64,000 nt of DNA from Herbaspirillum sp. 3R11 (GTDB taxonomy: Bacteria > Pseudomonadota > Gammaproteobacteria > Burkholderiales > Burkholderiaceae_D). The translations under genes and the position numbers were made by a program. The notes under the pieces are model-generated. The model saw only the letters and a program-made list of their open reading frames with translations, had not been told where the DNA came from and searched no databases. Of the stretch, positions 15,119 through 26,128 are shown in pieces (position 1 is the first letter of the stretch; each line of letters begins with the position of its first letter). The stretch spans positions 310,001 through 374,000 of the forward strand of contig NZ_SPNJ01000005.1 in the NCBI RefSeq assembly GCF_004563925.1. The letters are read 5' to 3'.

Positions 15119-17248
15119 ATGACCATTGATATGAGCCAGTTTTTCCAGGTGTTTTTCGACGAGGCGGAGGAAGGCCTCGCCGAAATGGAAAAGCTCCTGC
15201 TGGCCGTTAATGTGTCGGATCCCGACGACGAAGATCTGAACGCGATCTTCCGCGCCGCGCATTCCATCAAAGGCGGTTCGGCCACATTCGGCCTGAACGA
15301 CATTACTGAAGTGACCCACGTGCTGGAGTCGCTGCTTGACCGCATCCGCCAGCATGAAATGGCGCTGACGAGTCAGCACGTCGACGCTTTTCTTGCGGCC
15401 AAAGACGTTATCAAATCCATGCTGGACGGTCATCGCCATGGCGCGACCGTTGATCTGACCGCGGCCGCCGACGTGCGCAAGCTGTTGCAGTCGCTGTCGG
15501 AAGGCGCCGGCAAGAAAGCCAAGGGAGCGCAGCCGCTGGTCGGCCCGGGCGGTGTGAGCCGTTATCGCATTGAATTGCCGAAGTTGGCCGAGCGCGACAT
15601 CGAGGCTCTCCAACAGGAACTCGGTCTGCTTGGGAAAATTGAAAAAGCCGAAGCTGAAGGCGAGCGCTGCGTGTTCATATTGGACACCGCCAAAGGTGCT
15701 GACAGCATCGTCGAAATCTGTTCCTTCCTGGTGAACACGGATGACCTGAAGATTTCACAGGCGGTCGCCGAACGTTCCAAGGAAGAAGAGCAGGGCTACG
15801 GTTTCTTCGCGCCGTTCGTGCCGCAGGATGCAACCGACGAAGAGCGTGGTTATGGCTTCTTCGCGCCGTTTGTACCGGTGAACGCGACGGACAAGGAACG
15901 CGGCTACGGTTTCTTTGAGCCGTTCGTGCCGCAAGGCGAGATCGAACAAGCCAAGCAGGCGGCAGAAGCCGCCGCGCACGCCGACGACGAGCCGCCAGCC
16001 TTGGCCGTGACCGAAGGCGGCGAAAAGAAAGCCAAGGGCGAGAAGCCTGCGACCGTGCATGAATCGCAGTCGATCCGCGTCGGCATCGAAAAAGTCGACC
16101 AGTTGATCAACCTAGTGGGCGAGCTGGTGATCACGCAGGCCATGATTGAGCAGCGAACCGGCTCACTGGATCCGATGCTGTATGAACATCTGCTCAACAG
16201 CGTCAGCCAGCTGACTCGCAATACACGCGACTTGCAGGAATCGGTCATGTCGATTCGCATGATGCCGATGGACTACGTATTCTCGCGGTTCCCGCGCATG
16301 GTGCGCGATCTGGCCGCCAAACTCGGCAAGCGCGTCGAATTCGTTACTCATGGCGCTGCGACGGAACTGGACAAGGGCCTGATCGAACGCATCGTCGATC
16401 CGCTTACCCATCTGGTGCGCAACAGTGTCGATCACGGCATCGAAATTCCCGAGACGCGTCTGGCCGCAGGCAAGGCTGATTACGGCACGCTGTCGCTGTC
16501 CGCCGAACACCAGGGCGGCAACATCATCATTGAAGTCACCGATGACGGCGGCGGTCTCAACCGCGACAAGATTCTGGCCAAGGCCAAGCAGCAAGGCATG
16601 GCAGTGTCCGACAGCCTCAGCGACGGCGACGTCTGGCAATTGATTTTCGAGCCGGGCTTTTCGACCGCGGAACAAGTTACCGATGTGTCCGGTCGTGGCG
16701 TCGGCATGGATGTCGTCAAGCGCAACATCCTGGCCATGGGCGGTGCAGTCGATATTCGTTCCAGCAAGGGTTTTGGCACGACGATTTCGATTTCGCTGCC
16801 GTTGACGCTGGCGATCCTGGATGGCATGTCGATCCGGATTGGCCACGAGATTTACATCCTGCCGCTCGGCTATGTGGTCGAGTCGCTGCAACCGGCGACG
16901 CAGGACGTCAAGGAAATCAGCGGCCAGGGCAAGGTCATCAAAGTCCGTGGCGAATATCTGCCGCTGATTCCGCTGTATCAAATTTTCAATATCGAGCCGA
17001 CATTCACCGATCCGTCGCTGGGGCTGGTGGTAATCCTGGAATCGGATGGCAAGAAAGCTGCATTGTTCGTCGATGATCTGATCGGCCAGCAGCAAATTGT
17101 TGTCAAGAACCTGGAATCCAATTATCGTAAGGTTGCAGGGATTTCTGGTGCTACTATTCTGGGTGACGGAGGCGTAGCCTTGATTATCGACGTTGCCGCC
17201 TTGTTACGATCAAGCCGGCAATTGAACGACGAATCTGTATTTTCCTGA
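15119..17248 (+). CDS. cheA: Chemotaxis histidine kinase CheA
   Basis: CheA (709 residues) autophosphorylates in response to chemoreceptors and passes phosphate to CheY and CheB. Domains in order: Hpt with phospho-accepting His48 (AHSIKGGSATFG), a linker and regulator-binding region, dimerisation helices (about 320-385), an HATPase domain with N box HLVRNSVDHGIE and glycine motifs DVSGRGVGMDVV, and a C-terminal CheW-like domain (about 560-700). Between the regulator-binding part and the dimerisation helices are three tandem 18-residue units beginning GYGFF at residue 226. cheW follows directly. Confidence 0.96.
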   Translation: MTIDMSQFFQVFFDEAEEGLAEMEKLLLAVNVSDPDDEDLNAIFRAAHSIKGGSATFGLNDITEVTHVLESLLDRIRQHEMALTSQHVDAFLAAKDVIKSMLDGHRHGATVDLTAAADVRKLLQSLSEGAGKKAKGAQPLVGPGGVSRYRIELPKLAERDIEALQQELGLLGKIEKAEAEGERCVFILDTAKGADSIVEICSFLVNTDDLKISQAVAERSKEEEQGYGFFAPFVPQDATDEERGYGFFAPFVPVNATDKERGYGFFEPFVPQGEIEQAKQAAEAAAHADDEPPALAVTEGGEKKAKGEKPATVHESQSIRVGIEKVDQLINLVGELVITQAMIEQRTGSLDPMLYEHLLNSVSQLTRNTRDLQESVMSIRMMPMDYVFSRFPRMVRDLAAKLGKRVEFVTHGAATELDKGLIERIVDPLTHLVRNSVDHGIEIPETRLAAGKADYGTLSLSAEHQGGNIIIEVTDDGGGLNRDKILAKAKQQGMAVSDSLSDGDVWQLIFEPGFSTAEQVTDVSGRGVGMDVVKRNILAMGGAVDIRSSKGFGTTISISLPLTLAILDGMSIRIGHEIYILPLGYVVESLQPATQDVKEISGQGKVIKVRGEYLPLIPLYQIFNIEPTFTDPSLGLVVILESDGKKAALFVDDLIGQQQIVVKNLESNYRKVAGISGATILGDGGVALIIDVAALLRSSRQLNDESVFS
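15794..15955 (+). repeat. Three tandem 54-bp repeats inside cheA
   Basis: Units start at 15794, 15848 and 15902, exactly 54 bp apart, and encode GYGFFxPFVP followed by an acidic/threonine stretch. The first two units are nearly identical in protein sequence; the third keeps GYGFFEPFVP and then diverges. They lie in the flexible linker of CheA. Confidence 0.85.
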
Positions 17249-17269
17249 TTTTTTATAAGGGCCATTATC

Positions 17270-17776
17270 ATGTCTGACACCATTTCTAAAAATATTTCCG
17301 GCTTCGGCGAGAAGTCCGACAGCGCCGGGAATGAGTTCCTGGCCTTCACGCTTGGCAAGGAAGAATACGGCATCGACATCCTGAAAGTTCAGGAAATCCG
17401 CGGCTATGAAGCCGTGACCCGTATCGCCAATTCGCCGGAGTTCATCAAGGGTGTCGTCAATCTGCGCGGGATCATTGTTCCCATCGTCGATATGCGCATC
17501 AAGTTCCAGCTCGGCGAACCGACCTACGATCAATTCACCGTTGTGATCATCCTGAACATTTCCGGCCGCGTGGTCGGCATGGTGGTCGACAGCGTGTCCG
17601 ACGTGATCACCTTGTCGCCGGAACAAATCAAGCCGGCGCCGGAAATGGGCACGACGTTCGATTCCGACTACCTGATCGGTCTGGGCACACTGGATGAGCG
17701 CATGCTGATTCTGGTCGACATCGACAAGCTGATGTCCAGCGCTGATATGGGCCTGATCGAGAAGCTGGCCGCTTAA
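17270..17776 (+). CDS. cheW: Chemotaxis coupling protein CheW
   Basis: CheW links CheA to chemoreceptors in the polar array. The 168-residue protein has the canonical double SH3-like fold: [21 protein letters not shown] at the start, the receptor-contact segment [14 protein letters not shown] in the middle, and [12 protein letters not shown] later. It follows cheA by 21 bp and is followed by a strong terminator, so it is the last gene of this chemotaxis transcript. Confidence 0.96.
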   Translation: MSDTISKNISGFGEKSDSAGNEFLAFTLGKEEYGIDILKVQEIRGYEAVTRIANSPEFIKGVVNLRGIIVPIVDMRIKFQLGEPTYDQFTVVIILNISGRVVGMVVDSVSDVITLSPEQIKPAPEMGTTFDSDYLIGLGTLDERMLILVDIDKLMSSADMGLIEKLAA

Positions 17777-17800
17777 GCCGCTGCAAGCATCAAGTCCGGG

Positions 17801-17849
17801 AACGGGCGCCTGCCGCATGGCTCTGCGGCAGGCGCCCGTTTTCTTTTTT
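17801..17849 (+). terminator. Strong Rho-independent terminator after cheW
   Basis: A perfect 17-bp stem (17801-17817 with 17824-17840) around the 6-nt loop TGGCTC is followed by TTTTCTTTTTT. It closes the motility and chemotaxis transcript. Confidence 0.93.
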
Positions 17850-17887
17850 GGATTGTGAGAGTAGCGAAGGACGCGTGTGCCGGCAAG

Positions 17888-17914
17888 CCGGCAAGCATTC
17901 TGCACGCTTGCCGG
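17888..17914. repeat. Inverted repeat beyond the DUF2863 gene
   Basis: CCGGCAAGC (17888-17896) pairs perfectly with GCTTGCCGG (17906-17914), just past the 3' end of the minus-strand gene. There is no T run on that strand, so a terminator role is uncertain. Confidence 0.35.
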
Positions 17915-17931
17915 TAGGCAGAAGACGCGGC

Positions 17932-19158
17932 TTAGTGGAAGTGTTCAGTCGATGCGGGTACGTCTTCCGGCATTTCGGCGTGCACCAGATCACCATCGGG
18001 CGCCGGGAATAACGGCGTACCGCAATCGTCGCAGAACTCCATCGTATAGCGTTCCTCATGCAGCTTGATCTGCACGATGCCGCACTCGCGCAATACAGCG
18101 AGGATCTCTTCCATCGGCGTGAGGGCACTGTCCGGCGCAGACAGGTCACGCACTTCATCGCCATCTTCCTGTTCGTACAGCGGCCACACGATGCCGTACA
18201 CAACGCCGTCATCGTTGCCGAGGCTGAAGCCGACGCGGTACTCGTCTATCTGGCCGTTGATGTTCTCGCAAAAACTGCCGATGTTGGCATGCAGCTCAGA
18301 CGAAGCCAGGCCCAGCGTCTGGGTCAGGTAATGATCGGCGGCGCGAATGGCGGCTGGGCGGATGCGTTTGTCCGCTTCGCGGCAAGCGAAGTAATACGGC
18401 TGCGGCAGCAGCAGCTCGACGTTGCAGCCGGGCAGGAAGCGGGTCAGCAGCGGTGTCGCCTGGGTGGTCCAGGCCTTGAGTGCGGTTTCCCTCTCGTGCA
18501 CGACCGAGCCATGCTCATCCATCTGCCAGCGGAACACCGGCGCGCCGGTCGGCACTGCGACCGCAGCGATCAGGTAGCGCGTGTCGGCCAGGAACGGCGC
18601 GGTCGGCGTTTGCTCCAGCGACAGCTGCGGCGCGCTTTGCTTGAGCGCGGACTGGCCCATGCGCTGCGCCAGTGCGAAGACATCGGCATGGTGGCGCGGC
18701 AGCTGTTCAATCGCGTACAAGGCCGGCGCCAGCGCCAGATGCACGTTGTCGGCCAGCACGTGGGCATGGAGGTGGGCGAACAAACCGTTGCGCACGTCGG
18801 CGGGCAGGTTGCCGGAGGCAATACTGAAACGCGTCCAGGCCAGCACCGGCAGCGCCAGCAATTGCACGCTGTAGACCTTGCCGTCGTAATCGAGTGCGCA
18901 GGCTTCGCTGTTGGCTTCGACTGCTTCCACCAAGACGTCGTAGCCGTCCAGATCGGATTTGAACAGGTGATCGAGGGCGGCGTCGATCATGCCCTGGTGA
19001 TTGCTTTTCAGCTGCTTGTGCAATTGCAGATCGAGGGTGCGTTCCCAGGCTCGTTCTTCGAGACGACTGGTGGAGCCGGCGACCGCTTGTGATGAATTGA
19101 CCAGGCGCTGGCTTTCAGCGGACAACCTGGAGGACGAACGTTTGGCGGGGCGGCGCAT
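17932..19158 (-). CDS. Conserved hypothetical protein, DUF2863 type
   Basis: A 408-residue soluble protein with a short basic N-terminus and no signal peptide. I recognise the overall sequence as the betaproteobacterial family DUF2863, whose function is not known. Near the C-terminus is a CDDCG motif that resembles half a zinc ribbon, followed by an acidic and histidine-containing tail (EHFH). Two further cysteines occur in the middle. It stands alone between the cheW terminator and the aconitase terminator, so it is probably monocistronic. Metal binding is an inference from the cysteine spacing only. Confidence 0.75.
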   Translation of the reverse strand: MRRPAKRSSSRLSAESQRLVNSSQAVAGSTSRLEERAWERTLDLQLHKQLKSNHQGMIDAALDHLFKSDLDGYDVLVEAVEANSEACALDYDGKVYSVQLLALPVLAWTRFSIASGNLPADVRNGLFAHLHAHVLADNVHLALAPALYAIEQLPRHHADVFALAQRMGQSALKQSAPQLSLEQTPTAPFLADTRYLIAAVAVPTGAPVFRWQMDEHGSVVHERETALKAWTTQATPLLTRFLPGCNVELLLPQPYYFACREADKRIRPAAIRAADHYLTQTLGLASSELHANIGSFCENINGQIDEYRVGFSLGNDDGVVYGIVWPLYEQEDGDEVRDLSAPDSALTPMEEILAVLRECGIVQIKLHEERYTMEFCDDCGTPLFPAPDGDLVHAEMPEDVPASTEHFH

Positions 19159-19294
19159 GATGAAATATTGACAATCAAATGATGAGAATGTCTATTGTAG
19201 TTGATTCGACATCGGGGCGGGTGTTGCTGACCGGCATGTCAGTTCGTCAACGCGCTTATGGGGAGGGCTTCACAGAGTGTCTTGCAGCGCGCAT

Positions 19295-19325
19295 AAAAAA
19301 ACGCCGGTCGAAACCGGCGTTTTTC
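19295..19325. terminator. Bidirectional terminator downstream of acnA
   Basis: ACGCCGGT (19301-19308) and ACCGGCGT (19313-19320) form a perfect stem with a CGAA loop. A-rich and T-rich flanks allow termination on both strands. It lies 15 bp past the acnA stop and mainly ends that minus-strand transcript. Confidence 0.9.
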
Positions 19326-19340
19326 ATTGCAAGAGGCTGA

Positions 19341-22034
<2,694 letters not shown>

Positions 22035-22156
22035 GGCCTCTTCTCCTTAGATTACGGATGGTATAAGTTTGTTGGCGCTACGAAGCTTGGTTTCGTTGCA
22101 AATACGGGACTGCTTTACTTCTGAGTTCGTGCTGAATCTTGTTGCCTGTTTGCTGC

Positions 22157-22675
22157 TTAGCTTTTCGGGGCTGCCGGCGCTTCTGCAGTCGCCGGTTCTA
22201 CGTTCTTGCATTCGTTCGCCAGTTGCTGACCCTTCTTGGAGTCGAGCAGGATGCCCTTGGCGGGAATACCGATCCAGACCAGGCCGACCTTGCGGTTTTC
22301 GAAGCGGTTGGCGCCGGTGGTGGTGGTCACGCGGGTCAGGCGGTTGATGCGCTTGTTCCAGCGGATGGCGATGTGCTTGTCATCGTCGTCGTTCTTGTAG
22401 ATGGTCAGCTTGTTGCCCATTTCGCAGTTGAAGTCGGCCGACTTGGTGCCGCCGATTTCCGGCTCGTTTTCGTCATCGTCCGCGTCCGAAGAGAGCGCCA
22501 TTTTTTCAGCAGGCTTGGCGGCTACGGAAGCAGCTTTGGGATGCGCTTCTTTTTTCTTGGTCGGCTTTTTCTTGGTGGGGGTTGTCGCAGGCGCACCGGT
22601 CTCGGCGAATGCCGACGGCATGCCGACGGCGAAGAGGGCGCTTACGAGGGTCAGGGCGGTCAGATATTTTTTCAT
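22157..22675 (-). CDS. Small exported protein with a lysozyme-inhibitor-like C-terminal domain
   Basis: A 172-residue protein with a Sec signal peptide (cut near AFA-ET), then a low-complexity lysine/threonine/proline stretch and an acidic run. The compact C-terminal domain (about 80-160) has two cysteines (in FNCEM and NECKN), GANRFENRKVGLVWIG and a glycine-rich end. This order resembles MliC/PliC-type periplasmic lysozyme inhibitors, whose two cysteines form a disulfide, but the match is only by eye. The position between acnA and a CitE-like gene may be accidental. Confidence 0.65.
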   Translation of the reverse strand: MKKYLTALTLVSALFAVGMPSAFAETGAPATTPTKKKPTKKKEAHPKAASVAAKPAEKMALSSDADDDENEPEIGGTKSADFNCEMGNKLTIYKNDDDDKHIAIRWNKRINRLTRVTTTTGANRFENRKVGLVWIGIPAKGILLDSKKGQQLANECKNVEPATAEAPAAPKS

Positions 22676-22692
22676 CGTGCGTCAGTTAATGT

Positions 22693-23724
22693 TCAATGTT
22701 GCAGGGTGGTTGAAATCGGTGCAGCGGTCGTGCCGGTTTCTGCAAACCAGGCTGCGACTTCCACAGGCAAAACAGCGCCGCCGGCATGGCCGCGCTGCAG
22801 AATACTCCAGTAATAACGGTAGCTCGCACGGTCATGCAGCGTGCCGCCGTGCTGTATCGGGCCCCATTGCACGTCCCTGGCTTTAAGCAGGATTTGTGCC
22901 GCTTCGCCGATTTCGTCGTCGGCGGGGGAGAGGGTTTGCACGATCGCCTTGATCTGGTTCGGATGGATGCTCCACATCCGGGTATAGCCAAATTCTTGCG
23001 CCGCGCGGCCGGCGTCGCCGGTGACCACCGCAGCATCCTGGATCTCGGTGGTGACGTTATGCGACGGCACTTTGCCGTGCGCGTGGCAGGCGGCGGAAAT
23101 TTCCAGTTTGGCGCGCGCCACCAGCGGGTGCGTGAACTGGCCGGGCGAGCGCATCGCCGCGGCCGGGATGGCGCCATAGTGCGCCGACACAAAATCCATC
23201 ACGCCGAAGGACAGCGATTCAACCTGCGGCAACGCTGCGATCTGGTGCACGTCTTCCAGGGCGCCGTGAGTCTCGATCAGCACGTGCAGCGGCGGCGTGC
23301 GGCGGCCAGCTTCGCTGGTGTGGCGGGAGATGGTGGCGATGGCGCGTTGCACATCGGCCAGACCGTCCGCCTTGGGCAGCATCAGGTAAGCCAGTTGCGA
23401 GGCATTGGCAACGGCGGCGGCAGCGCAGATCGTCGCAACGTCTTGTTCGAAAAAGGGGCTGGTCACGTCATGCACGCGGGCGCCGATGCGGCCGAAGCGA
23501 TTGTCGTCGCCGGCGATCAAGGAGCCAACCAGTTGCGCGTGTGCGATTTCGTTGCCGGCGCTGGCGCCGTCTTCGCAGTCGAGGGTGATATCAAAAACCG
23601 GGCCGAGCTCTTGTTGCAGGGCGATCGACTTGCGCATCAGCTTTTCAGAGCCGGCGTAATGGTCGCAGACCGGTAGTGAGACCGGTTGTCGGGTGCCTGG
23701 GAACAAGACCTGGGTGGGATGCAT
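22693..23724 (-). CDS. HpcH/HpaI aldolase / citrate lyase beta-subunit family protein (CitE-like)
   Basis: A TIM-barrel lyase of 343 residues. Conserved metal- and CoA-ester-binding segments are visible: LDCEDGA near residue 49, LIETHGA in the middle and MWSIHPNQI near the C-terminus. Relatives include citrate lyase beta subunits, malyl-CoA, citramalyl-CoA and (3S)-malyl-CoA thioesterase or lyase enzymes. No citrate lyase alpha or gamma subunit is present, so a free-standing CoA-ester lyase is more likely than a citrate lyase. It lies 67 bp downstream of mdh on the same strand and is probably co-transcribed, which suggests a link to malate or citrate metabolism. Confidence 0.82.
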   Translation of the reverse strand: MHPTQVLFPGTRQPVSLPVCDHYAGSEKLMRKSIALQQELGPVFDITLDCEDGASAGNEIAHAQLVGSLIAGDDNRFGRIGARVHDVTSPFFEQDVATICAAAAVANASQLAYLMLPKADGLADVQRAIATISRHTSEAGRRTPPLHVLIETHGALEDVHQIAALPQVESLSFGVMDFVSAHYGAIPAAAMRSPGQFTHPLVARAKLEISAACHAHGKVPSHNVTTEIQDAAVVTGDAGRAAQEFGYTRMWSIHPNQIKAIVQTLSPADDEIGEAAQILLKARDVQWGPIQHGGTLHDRASYRYYWSILQRGHAGGAVLPVEVAAWFAETGTTAAPISTTLQH

Positions 23725-23791
23725 TGCTGCTGAATTCCGAATGTATGCAAAATGACGCGGCGGCTGTGAAAGCCCGCCGCGCGCTGGTCAA

Positions 23792-24781
23792 TTAGCCGAC
23801 CAGGTGTTTGACGCCTTCGCGCTCTTCCGACAATTCCTTGAGCGTGATGTTGATGCGCTCTTGGGAGAATTCGTCGATTTCGAGGCCTTGGACGATCTTG
23901 TATTCGCCGTTCTCGGTGGTGACCGGGAAGCCGAACATGGTGCCTTCAGGAATACCGTAAGAACCGTCCGATGGCACACCCATGGTGGTCCACTTGCCGT
24001 TGGTGCCGAGGATCCAGTCATGCACGTGATCAATCGCTGCGTTGGCTGCCGATGCTGCCGAAGACAGGCCGCGCGCTTCGATGATCGCTGCGCCGCGCTT
24101 GCCGACTGTCGGCAGGAAGGTGTCCTTGTTCCAGACCTGATCGTTGATCAGATCCTTGACGGCCTTGCCGTCTGCTGTCGCGAAACGGTAGTCGGCGTAC
24201 ATGGTTGGCGAGTGGTTGCCCCAGACGCACAGCTTTTCGATGGCCGAAACGGGTTGGCCGATCTTGGCCGCAACTTGCGACAGCGCGCGGTTGTGGTCCA
24301 GACGCAGCATGGCGGTGAAGTTCTTGGCCGGCAGATTTGGTGCCGACTTCATGGCGATGTAAGCGTTGGTGTTGGCTGGGTTGCCGACCACCAGAACCTT
24401 GACGTCGCGCGAAGCAACTGCGTCCAGCGCCTTGCCTTGCACGGTGAAGATTTGTGCGTTGGCTTCCAGCAAATCCTTGCGCTCCATGCCTGGGCCGCGT
24501 GGGCGGGCGCCAACCAGCAGGGCGATGTCGGCATCCTTGAATGCGGTCATCGGGTCGCTGTGCGCGGTCACGCCGGCCAGCAACGGGAATGCACAGTCAT
24601 CGATTTCCATGATGACGCCCTTGAGGGCTTTCTGTGCTTTTTCGTCTGGGATTTCCAGCAGTTGCAGGATCACTGGCTGGTCTTTGCCGAGCAGGTCGCC
24701 GTTAGCAATGCGGAAGAGGAGGGAGTAACCGATTTGACCGGCGGCGCCAGTTACGGCAACACGCTTGGGGGCTTTAGCCAT
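23792..24781 (-). CDS. mdh: Malate dehydrogenase
   Basis: Oxidises malate to oxaloacetate with NAD in the TCA cycle. The 329-residue protein has GAAGQIGYS (about residues 11-19) in the NAD-binding fold, the mobile-loop arginines in [10 protein letters not shown], and the catalytic histidine in [11 protein letters not shown]. It belongs to the cytosolic-type MDH branch common in betaproteobacteria. I chose the ATG at 24779-24781 because GGAG is well spaced upstream; an in-frame ATG four codons earlier overlaps that site. A near-consensus promoter about 300 bp upstream implies a long leader. Confidence 0.96.
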   Translation of the reverse strand: MAKAPKRVAVTGAAGQIGYSLLFRIANGDLLGKDQPVILQLLEIPDEKAQKALKGVIMEIDDCAFPLLAGVTAHSDPMTAFKDADIALLVGARPRGPGMERKDLLEANAQIFTVQGKALDAVASRDVKVLVVGNPANTNAYIAMKSAPNLPAKNFTAMLRLDHNRALSQVAAKIGQPVSAIEKLCVWGNHSPTMYADYRFATADGKAVKDLINDQVWNKDTFLPTVGKRGAAIIEARGLSSAASAANAAIDHVHDWILGTNGKWTTMGVPSDGSYGIPEGTMFGFPVTTENGEYKIVQGLEIDEFSQERINITLKELSEEREGVKHLVG

Positions 24782-25200
24782 GTGAATCTCCAAAGTGGTG
24801 ATAGAAAGCGTTCAATACTGCCGGAGTCGGGAGGCGCTCGCAAAACCTGCTGCAAACGCGCTGAAACAAGCCCTGGAAGTGCTTCCCAACTCCTCGCCGG
24901 TCTCGGTAAGACACCGGCAATTACTTCGTATTCTTTCAAGAGACTGTAATCATACCGTCGAAAGCGCAGGCAGTCAGTTGTTTTGCCATCTCGGCAGCAA
25001 ACCGGAGCAAGGAAAATTGCGCAGCCTTGAGGTCTGGCGATACGAACGCGGGTCAAAAACCCCGCTCGTCTCCGAATATGCCCGCGAGTGTAGGCTTGCC
25101 TTTGTGGTCTGTCAATCGCTATCTTATGTCTTATATAAGACATCTTATTAAATACTTTTTACTGGACGCAAGCAGGGTTTTTGTGGTCAAATTTGGGGTT
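24782..25200. promoter_or_regulatory. Divergent mdh-gntR control region with a long mdh leader
   Basis: These 419 bp separate mdh (minus) from the GntR gene (plus). On the minus strand TTGACA (25115-25110), a 17-bp spacer and TACACT (25092-25087) make a near-consensus promoter directed at mdh. Transcription would start near 25080 and leave about 300 bases of leader. On the plus strand TTGCCT (25096-25101) and TATCTT (25120-25125) are a possible gntR promoter. A perfect palindrome lies between and beside them. The leader contains a short hairpin (CCGGT/ACCGG with loop, about 24897-24918) but no credible gene. Confidence 0.6.
25126..25143. promoter_or_regulatory. Perfect 18-bp palindromic operator candidate for the GntR regulator
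   Basis: ATGTCTTATATAAGACAT reads identically on both strands. It starts directly after the candidate gntR -10 box and 11 bp upstream of the candidate mdh -35. GntR-family dimers typically bind palindromes of this size. The symmetry and placement are seen directly; binding is inferred. I saw no second copy at acnA, sdhC, gltA or odhA. Confidence 0.75.
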
Positions 25201-25986
25201 ATGAGCTCCAGCCTGCCCAATCTGAACAACAGCGACGCGCAAAGCGTGGGCACCAGTGTCGCCGGAGCAGCTCCTACCTTCAGTCCCCTCTATCAGCAAA
25301 TCAAGGCTTTGATCACGCAGCGTCTGGAATCAGGCGAGTGGAAGCCGGGCGAACTGATCCCCAGCGAAGTCGAACTCGGCAACCGTTTCAAGGTGAGCCA
25401 GGGGACCGTGCGCAAGGCGATCGACGAGCTGGCTGCTGAAAACCTGGTGGTGCGGCGGCAAGGGAAGGGCACGTTTGTTGCCACGCATCATGAAACGCAT
25501 GCGCAATTCCGTTTCCTGCGATTGACCGCCGATACGGACGGTCCGCAGCGCGCAGAAAACAAGATCATCGAAGTCAAGCGCGTGCGCGCATCGGCCGAAG
25601 TGGCGCGTCAGCTCGACATGAAGTCGGGCGACTCCGTGATCTTCATCAAACGGGTAAAATCATTTAACGGCGTTCCGACCATACTTGAAGAAATCTGGTT
25701 GCCCGGTCTGATCTTCAAAGGGCTCACCGCGGAACGTCTGATTGAATATAAAGGGCCGTTGTACGGCCTGTTTGAAACCGAATTCGGGACACGCATGATT
25801 CGCGCTGAAGAGCAGATTCGTGCCGTGGGGGCGGATCCGGAGTCTGCGGAATTGCTGGGGGTTCCGCCCCAAACGCCTTTGTTGAGTGTGGACCGCGCTT
25901 CCTTTACCTATGGCGACAAGCCGGTAGAGATGCGGCGCGGCTTGTATTTGACGTTGAATTATCACTACCAGAGCGAACTGAATTAA
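25201..25986 (+). CDS. GntR-family (HutC/UTRA) transcriptional regulator
   Basis: A 261-residue regulator with an N-terminal winged helix-turn-helix (about 30-95; IPSEVELGNRFKVSQGTVRKAIDEL) and a C-terminal UTRA effector-binding domain (about 115-255). I placed the start at ATG 25201. An in-frame GTG at 25183, with AGGG a few bases before it, is also possible and would add six residues. It is divergent from mdh and just upstream of sdhC, so it probably regulates TCA-cycle genes in response to a small metabolite. The palindrome at 25126-25143 is its likely binding site. Confidence 0.9.
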   Translation: MSSSLPNLNNSDAQSVGTSVAGAAPTFSPLYQQIKALITQRLESGEWKPGELIPSEVELGNRFKVSQGTVRKAIDELAAENLVVRRQGKGTFVATHHETHAQFRFLRLTADTDGPQRAENKIIEVKRVRASAEVARQLDMKSGDSVIFIKRVKSFNGVPTILEEIWLPGLIFKGLTAERLIEYKGPLYGLFETEFGTRMIRAEEQIRAVGADPESAELLGVPPQTPLLSVDRASFTYGDKPVEMRRGLYLTLNYHYQSELN

Positions 25987-26128
25987 ACCTGCAGGGGATG
26001 TCCTTTGCTCGCATCCGTTCGTCGACTTTGAAATACCTAATTTGCTGCGAAGCAGAATAAGTGTTGGTGAAGGTTCATGAAATCGGCGAAAATTGCGGGA
26101 TTGTTTTAAATCTGAGGAGAACCTTGTT

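Noticed and set aside
24751-25143. A 130-codon minus-strand frame across the mdh leader
   Set aside because: Its start lies inside the 18-bp palindrome and its 3' end runs into mdh. It has no ribosome-binding site and its composition is not protein-like.
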